Below are positions 25,201 through 39,700 of a stretch of 64,000 nt of DNA, one piece after another (the first letter of the stretch is position 1; the number at the start of each line of letters is the position of its first letter). Below the pieces are notes generated by a model. It saw nothing but the letters and a program-made list of their open reading frames with translations. It ran no database searches and had not been told where the DNA came from. This DNA comes from Pogonophryne albipinna. Taxonomy: Eukaryota; Chordata; Actinopteri; Perciformes; Artedidraconidae. Made by a program: the position numbers and the translations under genes. The DNA lies in assembly GCA_028583405.1 (NCBI GenBank), contig CM053259.1, forward strand, positions 21,057,951 to 21,121,950, in the 5' to 3' direction.

Positions 25201-28200
25201 TTGCATCAATGGAAAGTTTGCGTGGGAGCCCGGTCCGCTGACATAATGTCTCCTGCTGACTTCTGCAACACCTTCTATGGTCTTCTATGGGCTAGTCTGA
25301 TCAAACAAACACTCTCAGTGGGGCTATCAGCTGCAATCAATTTTGAAACTCCCCAAAAGCTAATAAATGTCAACATTATATAAGTTGTAAAAAGTCGGGA
25401 GGTTGATGCAGACAATTAGCGGACGCCAGTGTCAAGATTGTGCTTTTATCTGCAGTGATAAGTGGTCCTTGCTACTGTATTTCAGGTCTCTAATCTACAG
25501 TAAGGCTTGAAGTACTCCCTTCATGCCAATCTGTACTTTACATGTTTGTAAGGCTTGTTAGTTCAGTTCACTCCTCAATAATCATGGTTCTAGGTCGCCC
25601 TAAATAAAGTGTCTTCAACGTTTTGTACATTGATGTCAGCTTGTTATTGCGGATAACACTGTTGTAATGAACCCGCTGAACCAAGCTCATCTCTGCTGTG
25701 TTGTTCTAAGCTGCCTCTCTATGCTATATTAGGGTACATTGTGTCTTTGTGCGCTGTGCATCTCTGCTCTCCTCTTCCCTGCAGCTCTGTTGTCCTTCAT
25801 CAGGTCATTGAGACAGAGAGATGGCGGTGTTGGGTTTCCTACCAACTCTGCTGTGTGCGTTTGTCTTTGAGGACAAATGTGATGTCTGTGCTTTTGTCGA
25901 CATTGTCCACCACAGCAACTTGCTCTTCCTCCTTCAGCGGCTCTACATCTCTCTTCCTGTCTCTTCCCAGGTACTTCCCATCTCTCTCTGTCACTCGTGG
26001 GTGCGCATTTCTCCCTGGCTCCGTCTTACTTACTTTCACCTGATCCCTCTTCTTTGCGACTACTCTGGGAAAGTCAATGCTGCTCCAGCTGAATCAGCGC
26101 TAATGTTGTCCTGCCAGCCCAGTCCTCCACCTCTCCGTCTCATCCCTCCCTCCTCGAGCATCACATCGAGTGGCCACTCACAGCAGCGTCAGCCACTCGC
26201 TCCAACTCTGACATCACACCACTTTACAAGAGACTTCAATTCCTGTCCAAATAAACTTGATAGCAGTGTAGGCAGGACACTAGCAAGAAACATCACTGTA
26301 GTATCACTTTTGCCTCAAGAAACGATTTGCAGCATCAAACTCAGGCATCAATACAAATAAAGCAAGTGATGTTAATAAGCCAGTAGAGTTGAGCAAGATG
26401 ATAAAGTGGCCTTAAGGGGAAATCTAAATGCCCCCTGAATGACCTGATGGTGTACATTGAGATTTAAAATTGGCTGAGTGTAGTTGAGTGCGGTGTCGGA
26501 CAAACTGAAGGCCTATTTGAGGCTCTGCTTTGAATGTTTCCCTGAGGTGTATCACAGTGACATTGCCGTTGGCCTTAAAAAGAGCTCATCTCATCCCACA
26601 TGTTCCCGGGGCAGAACTGACACTTCTTATTGAAACGTATGTGCAGTGAGATGATCTAACCCACATAGAAACAAAGAAGCATACGCCAAATTACTTTGTG
26701 AGGCAAGTCTGATTATCTGCAATAAGTGAGTATTTGAACATCAGTCATTGTTGTACTGAATATGTATTTATTGCCGCCTTCAATCTGCTGACATATCTAG
26801 CAAGGTCAATTTTCCACTTTGTGAAACTGTAAATAATGCAGAATGGGCTGTTCTGCAGGAAGGTCACTAAAGGTCAAAGTCTGTTATGTTTTAACTGGAC
26901 CCCTAAGCAGAACAAATAAATGCAACGCAACATTTGTTATAATATTATATCATATACATTAGTATTTAATAGGGCCACTGAGAATCTTAACCTAATGTTT
27001 AACATGTCAGTTTTATTATGATTTACTCTCCCTGAATAGATGGAATAAATACAGCCATGGGAATAATTCTTATACTGAAACGTTCATTTTAAATGATGGC
27101 AATATATGAAAGGGGCCTTGTATTTACAAATCTTGAACTATCACAGCGTTCAACTTGATGAACCCAATCACATATAACAGAACAGAAACAAACTGGCACA
27201 GTTACAGCATGCAGGGTAAATGATCTACTCAGGCAAAACTAAAAAAACAAGAAGTTCCCAGGCAGGAATTACAGATTAACTACTGGGACACGCACAACTA
27301 TTTCACAGATGTTTGTGCAAATGTGTTGTGATTAAAAAACAACAGACGCAGGGATATAATGACGGACGTGCACGCTGTGACCTGCGGTGTAACATCACTT
27401 TGTGCATGGTTGGATGGAGCCATCCAACCAAACCGCCCTGCAAACTTTGCCCTTGGTTCTGCTTCAAGCCAACTCCAGGAAGTGCTAGTCACTGATCTCC
27501 CAAGGTCATTCAACAGAGGAGAGAGAGAAACCAGAGAGGGAGGGAGAGAGAGATAGATGAAAAAGAGAAGGGGAGGGAGAGGGGGAGGATAGGAAAGGAC
27601 AGGTTTTTCAACTTTCACTGCAGCACTTAGGTGACCCCAGTGGTTCGCGCTGTGTACTTTCAAGGAATCTTAATAAAAACAACTCTTACTGTACATGTTA
27701 TCCATGTTCTGCATCTGCCTTTGGGTTCCGCTTCGTCTCATCTCCTACATATTTCCTTCTCATTGCTGACAGAGACTGCAGGAGCCTAGCTCACATTCCT
27801 GTGACCTTCATCCAAAGCAAGGCCCAGTCTCTGCCGTCAAAGTAGGCAGGGCTAAAGCTACCTGCGTGTTACACGCTGGACTCCCCCTGCGCACGCTGTC
27901 TTTAGTGACAATGTACACATGTAAAAAAAAAAGAGGGGGGGGGGGGGGAGGGTGCGGGGCAAGGGCAAAAGAGTGAATGCACAGCAGTGGTGGTCACCTT
28001 AGTGATAAGCTGAAGGCCTAGCTATGCCTGGGTGGTTTGGGTTTACTTTTTCCTTGAGCCCCTGAGCCGATGGTACAGTATGAGGCAGAAATTATATTTG
28101 AAATCTCATGCAGACAGCAGCCAACCCTGGGATTTGGCAGTAAGGGCTTCAACTTAAGAGTTATTTTTAGTTTTCCTCTCTCGATCTCTTGCACTCTCTC

Positions 28201-31200
28201 TCTTTCCCCATCGGCACATTGTTTTGTCAAAGGCACCAATAGAAACTTTCAATTAGGGAGAGAGAGGGAAGAGCAAGGCAGTCAGAGGCAAGAGAGAGAT
28301 GAGGCCACCTCTAAAGATTCCATCAGAACAGATCAAACTATTAGCATCCTCTGTCCATGAAGCTGACAGGCTGACAGTCTGTCCCATCTGGGCGTCTGGC
28401 ACTATCGGGGAGGGGGCCTAAGGGGTCCTGAGGTCACTGCGACCAGCTGCACCTCAACCCCTGGGGACCCATAACACCAACAGCAACAACAACACTGAGA
28501 GATATGCTCTCAAAGTCCTCAGTATAAACTAAAAAAAATCTAATGTCAACATCGATACCATCTTTGCCTTTCAGCTCTGCGTCACAGTCTGGCGCTTGTG
28601 TGTAAACAAGGACGTCTGGGAGGGAAAAAAACGGGATTTGGAACAGCACCGGGAGACACTGCGGCCCCCAGGACATTAAAGTGAAAAACATCCAAGCAGA
28701 GTCTGGCAGCTATGCACTTACATGCAGTCGATAACAGTGGGTAAGTGTTGACGTGCGTAAGCATGGTGGTCCAAAGTCAAAACTAGTGAAAGCCAAAAGG
28801 CAGATTGACTGAATCGTTACTATATTAAAAAGAAAACACGTTTTTTTTGTTCCTGTAAAGTCCACTCTGACAAAAAGCATCATTTATGTACTGATGTGAC
28901 ATCTGAAGGACATGTATGAGAGAGAGAGACACACACACAAACAAAAGTCCAATCTTCCAAGGAGAGTACTACAGGGCAGGAGAGGGAGGGGGGTTGAGGA
29001 TGGCTTTAAAGGACAGACACTGTCTCATCACTGCAGAGCATGATGGACGGAGAGAGAAAGTAAACAATTTATTCAGAAACTCAAAGCCTAACCAACTTGA
29101 CAGTTCTTCTCTCTTTGTGCATGTTTGAGGCGTTCTGACTTACCCCTGTGCCCTTCATGGTGAATGGTGTGCCCTGCTGGAGCAGAATAGAGGGAAACAG
29201 ATAGCCCTGTTCAAATCTCCTTGAGAGCAGCGGCAGCAGCAGGAAGAAGAGGCACAGAGGTTGACAGAAAAACTCTCTCAAGCGCCTTCACTTCCTCCAG
29301 TCCTCTGATCGTATCAACAGACAAAAAGGCACTCTGGCTCCACTGGACGGCTCTAAAAAAGCTCTCAGCCCGGCCAGGGAAGATCAAGCCCCCCTTCTTC
29401 TACCCCTCCCCCTTCTCTCTTCCACTCTCCCTTTACACATTGCCCCTTCTCCTTCAGCAGCCCCCCCAACGTACTCCTCCTGCCTAAACATACAACGCCG
29501 TCTCTCCCGTTTATTCTGACCAAGTCCCCTAAACTCACTGACCTTCTGTCTTTCTGTTTTTTTAACTCTCTCACCCCTCTCCCTCTCCCTAACCAGTGTG
29601 TTTGTCTTTGAGCTGACCCCTGGCCCGGCGCAGAGACGAGAGCGAGAGGGAATAGAAAGTCAGCGCAGCGGCAGGCAAACAGTACAGCGGCACTCCTGAC
29701 TATCAGACAAAAATCTCTAGCCTCCTTCCCCTTTAACATTCAAGAGTAATCAATCTAGCAGGCTACATGATACTCAAACCCCGCCTGGATCCCTACTCCC
29801 GCCTCGCTCTGACACTCACAACCAATGAGAAGACAAGGTCCTGTTATGCTATTGGATACTGCACACACCCGTCAGCTGTGACACATCCCCTGCTCCTCCT
29901 CTTTCCTCAGCCCAACCCCCTTCTACCGACACCAACTTCCTGCTCTAAGTTACCTTGAGCTGCAGGATAGGGGTCAGGGAAGGAAAAGAGGAAGCAAGAG
30001 TAGAGAGAATTGTTGAAAAAGAGTAAATAAAGTTGTGGAAAGCTCTACAGGGAGTGTGTGAGGGTGTGCTAGTGGTGGCTTGCCTCTGCATTGTTTGTCC
30101 TCGGGCGGTCCCTGCCTCCCCTGCTGCTTGACGGATGAGAAAGCTTCCACGGGCTGCTCTCTGACAACTGCTCTCTGCTTATTTACAATGTCAAACTAAA
30201 TGTCTCTCTCTGCCCCGCCTCCTCTCTGCAGCTACAGGCTGACGGCACCGTGATGCAGGCAGCCACGCTGGCTCTCACTGGCTGAAACAAGTGGCAGAAT
30301 GGATGCCGCATGTTGCATCCACATGATTTAAAGTACAAAAGCATAATAGGCAGACTCGCTGTCTCATACGTGTGCACAGGTACATGCACGTCCGCACACA
30401 CACACTTTGCCCTTGCTTTCTCATTCATCCTTGCCCACACTCACGGGGACAAACCGCGAACATCTAGCCTCTAACCAGCCTACTTGTTATAACAAGATTG
30501 ATTACACTGTTAGTGTTATGCTAGCAGAGGAAAAAGTATACATTCAATTAGAATATGAATCAGATGGGTTTATTTAACAATTTCATGGGAGCAAATAGTT
30601 ATGCAATATACCGCAACAACATTAATCCAAAGAACCCTTACTTATGGTGTCAATCAAATGTTAACTAAAAGGAATAAATGCAAATTTCATTGAAGAGCCT
30701 TTGTACAAAATGAAGAAGAATCCTCTGACTGGTTAACAGCTGTGGAAAAGGGGGGAAATGCATTCAACTCTCGTCCTATTTGTGGATAAACAAGACATAA
30801 GAGATATGGGTGAAAGTGTGTAAACAAAGACATTGTTGCCCTGATCCAAAAAAACTACGCTCACAGCAACTTCCACGGTTAAAGCGTCATCAAATAACCA
30901 CGTCAGCAATGTCATACAATGCCCTTCTTGTTGGCTCACCAATGGTTTGATGGGCATACTTTATACACAGTAACCTTCCCTTCAGAGCAACCATAGCATG
31001 ACACTGCTCATGTGCACCACACATTGTGTTAATAACCCATTGACTGAATTAGTCATTAAAATATAATAAGCAAACTGATGAAGACATGTACAGCTTAGAC
31101 AATAAAGTGTTATAATAAGGGACAAAAATTGTGATGTGATTACATTTGAGCCAGAATTGCCTTTAACTACTTGTTCAAAGGATGGCAGTTTGACCTGAAG

Positions 31201-32500
31201 GTTTAGGGCTGCATATTTCTGCAAATCCCGACTGTAGTGAGTGAAGGAGAGCAAACCTGCCCAATCAATTACAAACTTAGAGGGGGAGGGGAACCGGAAG
31301 GATGGAGAAGGACAGAGAGGAGAGTTTTTACAGGGTGGGAGGGGTAGAAAGAGACAGAGACTCAATAGAAACAAAGCTAAATGTTCCCTTTTCTATTTTA
31401 GTGAGGAGCATGGGGACTAGAGCAGGTACTACATCTATCCAGTTAATGATTAGAGTGGAGCTGCACAAATTAATCTCTGCAGCAATGTTCTCCTTACATG
31501 TATTCTGGCTAGCCAAAATGCCTCATTAACGACACCTGGCAAGGTCACCATACAAATGAGACCTTCCTGTGACCTGTGCTGCCCGTATCAGGGACATGTT
31601 TGCTCTCACTGATGCTGTTTAGAGATAAAACATACACCAGCCACACTATGGGTTTCATAAACACACAGCACCCTCATGGTAGCCGGGCCAATTTATGCAT
31701 TCACCCACAAAATGTGAAAAAAGCTAATGCACACACCTGCATAAATAAATGTTCAATGACTTGTTTGTATATGTTAGTCAGAGAGTCATTGTAATTACAC
31801 TCTGCTCGATTAAAAGGTAACAACGAAATAAAACATGTAATATACCTCTTATAGCTTAAACCAAGGTTGAAAGATTGTGAACTATACACAGTATTCGTCT
31901 CTACTGCCGTTAATGGATATATCACCTTGCAGCAGGGATATAGCAGATTGTTCTTTTTATACATATTTATATTATATCAAATGATAGAATTTCTGTGATG
32001 CATTTAAGCCTATTACTGATATTGCGTACATTAAATAAAAATGATGTGCATTAAATTGATTCAAGAGTGACCTCCGCAAGGAAACAAAGACACATTTAAT
32101 ATTAAGAGCAAATGCATTTACACTGGCAGTAGGGCAACTTTGCTCTTAAACGCGTTAGTCTTTAACACGATGTTGCACTTTAACTAGGTCGATACAGCAT
32201 AAACCAGGTAGAAAGAACAAAGCAGCTAGCAGGATAAACCAATGTCACATCATGGTTAACGTTAGCCGACGGAATACAGCATTTAATTCAATGTGAAAGT
32301 AATGTTGCCAATATAAACTAGAATTTTAAAAACACAGTAGTTCTTATTGGTGTCATGACGGCTGCAAAGCACAATTAGCACTACAAGCTAACGTTAACTG
32401 TTGAACGTGCTAACGTAAGTGGAGTAAATGTTAGCATGTTGGAGATGCCCACTGGAGACCGTTGAACAGCACAAACGAAAATCCGCAGTGTTTATCATTT
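22249..32500 (-). other. Probable large 5' intron of nfyc, no coding gene seen
   Basis: This 10-kb stretch lies between the first nfyc coding exon and the possible upstream promoter. It contains a G run at 27935-27948, a GA/CT-rich tract at 27500-27600, and short open frames without family motifs. The longest frame (plus strand, 25821-26360) has a low-complexity S/L/P composition and is not convincing. One short splice-bounded segment at 29144-29176 could be an optional 5' exon. Confidence 0.4.
27935..27948. repeat. Poly-G run
   Basis: A homopolymer G stretch follows a poly-A stretch. Such tracts are prone to sequencing and assembly errors. Confidence 0.85.
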
Positions 32501-32577
32501 AATCACCACTGAACAACGTGTCCTGCCTTCAAGTGAAACTTTGCAAAGCTTTCCCGAGCTAGGAAGAAGCAGTCTAA

Positions 32578-32865
32578 CCAATAAAGACTACGTTTGGATC
32601 TGTCCTTCAGACCAATCAAACCTCGGACTAGATTCCACCAATCAAGGTTTTTAGGGCTAACTTCGTTCTGCAACTGACGCCATTCGGGCTCCCGTAGAAA
32701 TGACCAGGCAGTCTGGCAATCATTGCGGCTAGAGCCAACATGGTGGACACGGAACACCAGTTTCCTGACCGCCCGTGATCCCTTCAGCGGGCCACCAATA
32801 AGCGCCTCAGAGAGCGGGGAGGGAAATGGCGCCTATGTTCATCTTCCAAAACAATCGTCTATTGG
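32578..32865. promoter_or_regulatory. Cluster of five CCAAT boxes
   Basis: CCAAT occurs on the plus strand at 32578, 32612, 32638 and 32795, and as ATTGG at 32861. The first three fall within 65 bases. CCAAT is the NF-Y recognition core. The cluster lies in the probable 5' region of nfyc, just below the possible first exon at 32976, so it may be a promoter or an enhancer in the first intron. Confidence 0.45.
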
Positions 32866-32975
32866 TCAAGAACAGCAAATGAAAATAGGCGATGTAATTG
32901 CTCATACTTCCACACAGCAAATGCTACTTTCTCGTAGACGTTACCCACACAAACGACTTTTAGTTTCTTACTCAC

Positions 32976-33100
32976 TTTGTTTAACGGTGAAGTGAAGTCC
33001 GGCTCAGCGTATTATTTATTTTATTTAGCTAGCAAGAGGAAACAAGATGGGTGCCGCTCGAACCGGAAATAGTTATATGCACAAACGTGATGACGTAGTC
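32976..33100 (-). promoter_or_regulatory. nfyc: Possible nfyc promoter and non-coding first exon
   Basis: A strong minus-strand donor (GTGAGTAAG) at 32975 could end a non-coding exon whose start lies near 33050. Within about 125 bases upstream are an ETS-like site CCGGAAAT (33063-33070), a CRE-like TGACGTA (33091-33097) and a YY1-like AAGATGG near 33043-33050. A gene with its first ATG in an inner exon must have an upstream promoter, and this is the best candidate before ZnF gene A. No transcript evidence supports it here. Confidence 0.35.
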
Positions 33101-33330
33101 GTTACGTTATCCGAGCAACAGCAGGAGAGGAGGCTCTTTTTATCAAATTCACCAAATTGAGAGATTAATATGTTAAGGACAAAGTGTTATTAGTCAGAAG
33201 CATGATTGCACTAGTAAAAATACAATGACTAAAACACACAGCAATGTCCAATTGTAGTAAAATATCTCAATGCAATAAAAAAAAACATAGGATGAGATGA
33301 CTGATGAGACAGATTTAATGGCCCAATGTT

Positions 33331-33336
33331 TTTATT
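33331..33336 (-). terminator. Probable polyadenylation signal of ZnF gene A
   Basis: TTTATT (AATAAA on the minus strand) lies about 370 bases beyond the stop codon of ZnF gene A. Only some 230 bases separate it from the possible nfyc promoter, so the two genes are closely packed. Confidence 0.45.
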
Positions 33337-33708
33337 TTTCAATAAACTCTTGTACTGCACCACATTATAAAGAAATGTCTGCAGAAAATAGTTCCAAAAC
33401 ATCAGTAATGTTCATTAAGTTAAATCTAAATACATATGCTGCACAGTTTAAGTATGTTACTGTTATCACATAGGCCTACTACTTTAATATTCTTAAATGT
33501 TACTTAACATTAAGAATTTAAAGACATATCAGCCACAGTAGACAAATGTTTTAATGTGTTAACATAGACATTCAGACTTTTAAAAGAGCAGAATACCTCA
33601 ATAAGTAAAAAAAAAAACAATGCAAGAAAGACATTTAACATCAGAACATTCAAATCAAAGTATCCCAATGAACACATTGATGTTTAGTTTACAGGATTGT
33701 TATGGAAT

Positions 33709-36700
33709 TTATTTCCTTGCCACCAGTTCCAGAAGGGTAGAGGTGATTTTGTCTAGGCTGTTGGAGTACCGAGGGCCCCTGTCCATCCTAGGTTCTCGCT
33801 CCATGTGGAGCGGAGGAGCAGAGTTGTAGGGGTCCAAAAACTTCTGGCCGGCAGGTAAGTAATCATGAGGGTTCATGGGTTCTTGAAACCTTTCAGGATA
33901 GCGTGCTGGCTCATCTGGATGGTTAGCATGAAGTGTCCGAGATTGCCCGGGCAATCCAAAGACCTCTGAAAAACAAAAAATATGAAAAAACCCTAAATGA
34001 AGTGCAAAGGGAAAACAGGACATGAGATCATTCTCAATATAGAATAAATTGTCCAAATGATGAGTGTTAACTTACCCTAAATGCATGATTCAGTGAATAG
34101 AAAATCCTTTATTATATACGGTATATAAAGCACATATTATAAACTGTACCTTCATAGCGGCTTCTGTTTGACCGCCTCGGTTCCCCGCGTACAGGATGGT
34201 GGTATTCTTGAGCCCGCACGTCAGGGATAAGCTCGTGCTGCTGCCAGTCTCTTCCTCTGTGATCTTCTTGAAAGAAGAGGTCGTCTGGTCGCCTCCGGTC
34301 TGAATCTTCTCTGAAGGTAGTCTCATACTGGTGTCTTGGAGACAACTCTCGGCCTGGGCTAAGGCTGTTGTAGTCTTGGGAAATGGATCCTCTGCCTTGG
34401 CTATTTTGCTATAGCAACCAAAACATGTTTCCTTATTAATTCATTGATTCTGCTTTGCAAAGAGGCAGAGAATAAAACGACATGTTCAGGTAGAAAGACT
34501 GACCCTATGCGGGGTGACACATACCACAACTTTCGCAGATTTTTTGTTCTTGAAGTCTTTCAGAAGGTCACAGAGTTTGTTTTTCAGGAAGTGAGCCTCT
34601 TCAGCATTTTCAATTTCAATGTTTTTCTGATGAAAAGGGAAAAAGACAGTTATGATGCCCTTGCAAAGAAAGGCTACACAACTAACACATTGCTGCTTCA
34701 TGTGTTATAAATACAAAAATGTGCAATCTTACCATCATATTAAAGACATTGCTTGACTCTGGGCCACCTCTTTGATAGCCTTCAGTATATTGTAGGCTCT
34801 AAAAAAAACAATAGGTTTGACATCACTTACATAGTAATACCTCTTAATGCTCTTGACTTATTGGAAATGTTTGGATCACACAAATCAAAATCAAACCTAC
34901 ACAGCCACAACTGGAATCTAACGTTACAAAATGGATAATACTTTTAATATTAGTGTAGCCCACTAAATTATTCAAATGTTGATTTCGATTTTGCATTTCA
35001 TCATGAATGACATTAGAAGATTAGTTGAAAAATGTGTAACTTTCTAATCAACCACCTGTGATTCGATGCTGTCAGGATGTTGATGGATTTCCGGTCTAAC
35101 ATGTCTAGGATGACCACCAAACTTTGGATTTGGAGGTCTATACTCATCGTTGAACCTTAATTCAGAAAGCACAATTAAATTAGGAAGATTAAAACCGAAA
35201 GCATTCAGTAGACTAATTTAACTTCAACATTTTAAAAAGATATCAGCCAGCCAGTAACAGGGATAGAAATCTAAACCAGGTTCATTATCACTCACATCTC
35301 ATTTGTCGTTTCCAACTCCTCGACAGTGGCATCAGTGAAGCGACTCTTTCTTTTTCTTCTATTGTGGCCCTCATCATTAGCCGCCCCCGCCAGGAAACGC
35401 TTGAACGGCTCAGGGATTTCAGAAAAGGCTACGACAGCTTCGTCTCCCCTCTGGGAGGTATCAGGTCCGGTTCTGCTGTGCCCTCCGGCCTGCACTTGAT
35501 GTGGTTCTCCCATTTCATGACAATAATCTATGATTGTGTTAAACAAATGGTCATGCGACTGGCCACTCTCCATAGGTGTGGGTTGGACTCTCCTCTTGGT
35601 CTCTGGTTCCCAGGATCCTTCCCTGCCTGCTCTATTCATACCGTTATTTCCACAAGATTCCCTTTCTAGAGACCTTCGCTGTTCATGGCCTTCTTGGTAC
35701 ACCTGTTGCAAGGGTTGGTACTCGGCATGACCTTGGCTACGCCTGACTTCATCAGTGTAGAACTCCTTCAGTTGATCTTTTTCTTGGGGATTTCTTCTGT
35801 AAGGAGGGGGCTCTTCTGCGTAATGCTCTACATTCTGGTGATGGGGCATCTGCTCCATTGAATCATACCTTAAACCACCAACGGGCTCAGGTGCGCCTCT
35901 TCTTGGTGGATCTTCAACATAAGTATTTTCATACTCCGCACAAAAGTCAGGGTCCAGATACTCTCGTCTGTGCATTTCACTTTGCCTGTAATCTGCCCTC
36001 TGCAGCTCCTCGTCCATGCGGCCATGTCTGAGAGAGTACTCCTCCTGGTACATCGGTCTGTCTCTGTTTGATATGTGAGGGTCTCCTGGATGGAACGGGA
36101 GTGAGTTTGAGTAACCTGCAGGAGGCCTCTGTGTGTGAGAGTCCGGATGGTCCTTCAGTCCTGGGCGGTGTGACGGCACATCTAGCTGCATTGAACTCTG
36201 TGAGGTGGTTTGGTCCCTATTATGCTCTTGCCTTTGGGGAACTAGGGAACAAAACTAAATGTTAGTTCAACAGAAAATATAACATACAATAACTCTCATA
36301 TAAGCTTCTTTTTTTATTATATATACACATTTGATGACTTTAAAGTATCACTTTTAAGGAGTCAAGGACGTATGCCTAACTTGCTACGACATCTTTTAAT
36401 CCTTTTCTAACAAGAACTCCATCATAACTGCTGTATTTTATTCACATGCTTATGCTTCTTTGCATTTTTGCATGTGTGAAAAAAGGCTATTATTCCTTAG
36501 CTTTGTTGTGTTGCTTGTTGCTAGGCTACATGGACTGAATAGTGGACATTGTTGATATATTGCTGTACTAATACTTCCTGCATCACTTGTGACTTGAGAA
36601 GCTCAATATGTTACTGTTCCTGTCTTTATGGTGTTTCTTGGTCTTCCGTCTGTACATTTTAACCAACACCTCATTGGTTTCAAAACATCTCACTAACAGA

Positions 36701-39700
36701 CTGGAGTTAAAAATTATCCAGCTGGGTTATACTAAAACATTTACAGAAGTGTATCAGAAGAGAACAGTGCTTAACTGTGCAACTTAAGTCAGACAGTTCA
36801 GCACTGTGTTTCCTGTAAAATACTCTAAAATGTCTTGTTTAGTACAAATATAGTTAAAAAATACCTTCAAAAATTAAAAACATACTTTTAAAAGAAGGGG
36901 ACATAAAATGACCATTGGCTGATATTTATTAACAATATCAGCCCCACAAATCAGAAACCCTCTAAAGTCCCTCTTAAAATGTCTAGTCAAACGCTTACTT
37001 ATTTAGATAACATTTCTATACATTATACATTCATGGAGGGCATAGGATATATTGTATGTAACCATGCCAATATCTTCTTCAGTTCATTATTACACAGAAT
37101 TCACAGTAGGACTGTACCTCTCGATATGTTTAATTTTCTCTCCATCCCCTTTTTCCCAACTATCTGAAAGGCAAAAAAGTTATCATTATGATTTGAAAAT
37201 AACATGTTACATTATAATATTCAACATGCGTGGTTACTGAAATCTATATGTCTCACCACTGGAGTTCCTCGTCCATCCTGTCTCTCGATTATCTCTGCTC
37301 TGGCTCGTATAGCCTTACCACTCTGGGTCAATGTGAACTGTTTATTCCGGGTCAGCAACTCAGGCCTCTTCGTTTCCTAAATAAATCATAAAAGTATGGC
37401 ATTCTTACATTGTTTTTTGTCCTAAAAAGCATGAGAAGACACTAGTTTTCTGAAGATGTTCACAATGCTTTACCATATATTTCAGCCGGTGTTTACGTCC
37501 AATCACATGAAGGACTATAACCTGTAGGTGTGAAATCTGATGACTACAAAGCGTACAAGAGTATCTGGGGCCTGATTGTGGGTCACTCCAAGACAGCTCC
37601 TCTAAGTAGTCCAAACCTAGAAAAAAGAAAAAAAAGCAGAAAAAAGTTAAATATGGATCAAATGAACATAGAAAAGTATTAGAAGTAAAAGAAGTGTATT
37701 AAGTTATTCACCAATGATGGCCTCATCAAGCTTTAAGTAATCCAGAAATTGGAATATGTCCTCAAATACTGGTACGAAGTTGCGTCTGACGGCAAGCCCT
37801 GAGAAACCGAAACACTGGTGGTTAGCAAGATAATAGCAAGGATAGGGAAGCTTTGCAATAGAGAGTTAATAATGCATTGTAAATAATTTGTTTTAGTTTT
37901 AGCTATACCACACTGCATCATTGTATATGGATTTAGAAATAATGAGAGAGGGAGAGATAGATGTTCAGATAGAGAAATAGACTAAGGGATACGCAAAGAC
38001 CGTTAGCTGAAGTAACAAACATTTTGTTTTTGACATCATATCCTGACATCTGAAATCTAGTTTCTTCAAAAAAATAACCTCCACACATGCTAATAGGCAT
38101 GATCTCCAACGTTTCTTCTTTGAACATTTCACTTCATTCCACAAATCCTGCTCTACTTACATCAGCAGGGAGATTGTTTCACATGTGGTGCATATCTTCT
38201 GTATCTCCTGACTCTTTGGTGTTGCCGTGCAAATGTCCCCAGGTTCAGAAATGTTGACTAATCTGATTTTATGGTGTATAAACAAGTACATTGCAAGTAA
38301 AAAATTGATGACTGGGGAGAGGCAAAACAGCCTAGGCCTCCTGTCGCAACTCAAAGACAACAGCTGTGTAACGCTTAATCCACATTACCAAAAGTACCAT
38401 CCCCAAAAAATCGTCACAAAAAAGCAATGTTTACTATGAGCATGACGCAGCTTGAGCATAGTTTTTTTCTTCAGTTTGAAACCACCTTCCAACAGAAAGT
38501 TGGACTGAACAGTCAGCAATAAACATTGTCTGTTTATTGTATGGAACAAGCTGTAATAATCTGCACTGAACACGAATTCCACCAGCCTGGCTGTGTGGTC
38601 ATTAAAGATTCTTAAAGCTTGTTTTATGTGCATGGTTGCACGACCACCATTGTTGTCACTCAGTTAGTGCATCGGCTCCTCTGCAAGTCTATCGTCTTAC
38701 AGTTACCCCGAACATCCTTCTGTCAGTTGAACCACAGAGATGTTGGTGCACTCACTGATGCTTCTGCACAACAATGATTTGTGAAGCCACTGAATGTAGC
38801 TATAGTAAGTTATGGGACAGCCATGTAGAAACTTACTGTGCCACCCAAATGTTTGCAAGTGCAACCCACTGTAATGATGGGTGAATACATTTCTGTTGAC
38901 TCAAAGCCACCAGAAGAATATACACCCTCAGCTGGTGGCAACAGCGGATCTCAAGGTAAACTCCTCAGAAGAAAACGTAGCTAATTTAGCTAGGTAACCA
39001 CATCATTGAGACAAAGAGGAGCATTCTCAGAGCCAACCAGTCTTGCCTACGGTGTCCGAACCAACACACCAGACCAGAGAGCAAAGGAAGTGTCTTCCTA
39101 GCCAAGCTCACAGGGCGCCAAGCCTGGCTCACCTGCTAACCATGTCTAAGATGTTGAGTCTTGTCCTGGGGACACTTTCCCCCAGCATGATTTAACTACA
39201 CGGAGCAATCATCTCACTGCACAAAACAGAGGGGAATGTCAGTTATCCACCATCAAAAACAGGCCGTGCATGCAGTTAGCTGCACTCTGGGTGGCTTTGG
39301 CTGGTTTCTCTACCGACAATGATGTGCCAGTTCTGCAACGTCATTTATTGCGACACACGCAGTCTGGCAATCACACATTCTCGATTATTACTGCTGTGAG
39401 GCGTTTTGGCTCAACATGTGCTGAATAACTGTCCAACATACAATATATAGCATGAATATAGACAAAAGCACATTATATCTTGTAGGGAAAGGCCCCCCAG
39501 AAGATTTTGGAACCCGGGTACAGAATTTTTTCCCCAATTCAGCCACAAGAGGACAAGTGAGGTTCGTCGATGTTTTGGGGCAAAAAGGCCCGGGTAGACG
39601 GTGTTCCCATTCTTCTCAAAGGAGTACAGTGCGGTTATGCAGGCCTCTGTGCAGGTCATTCAAAACTCCTCTCAACTGTTAGTAAGGTGCCTCAGCCAAA

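Noticed and set aside
25741..26360. Overlapping open frames on both strands, the longest 179 codons on the plus strand
   Set aside because: The composition is low-complexity (S, L, P, T), there is no family motif, and no consensus splice sites or start context support a gene.
35364..35730. Plus-strand frames of 66-101 codons
   Set aside because: They lie antisense to the large coding exon 7 of ZnF gene A and have no recognisable motif.
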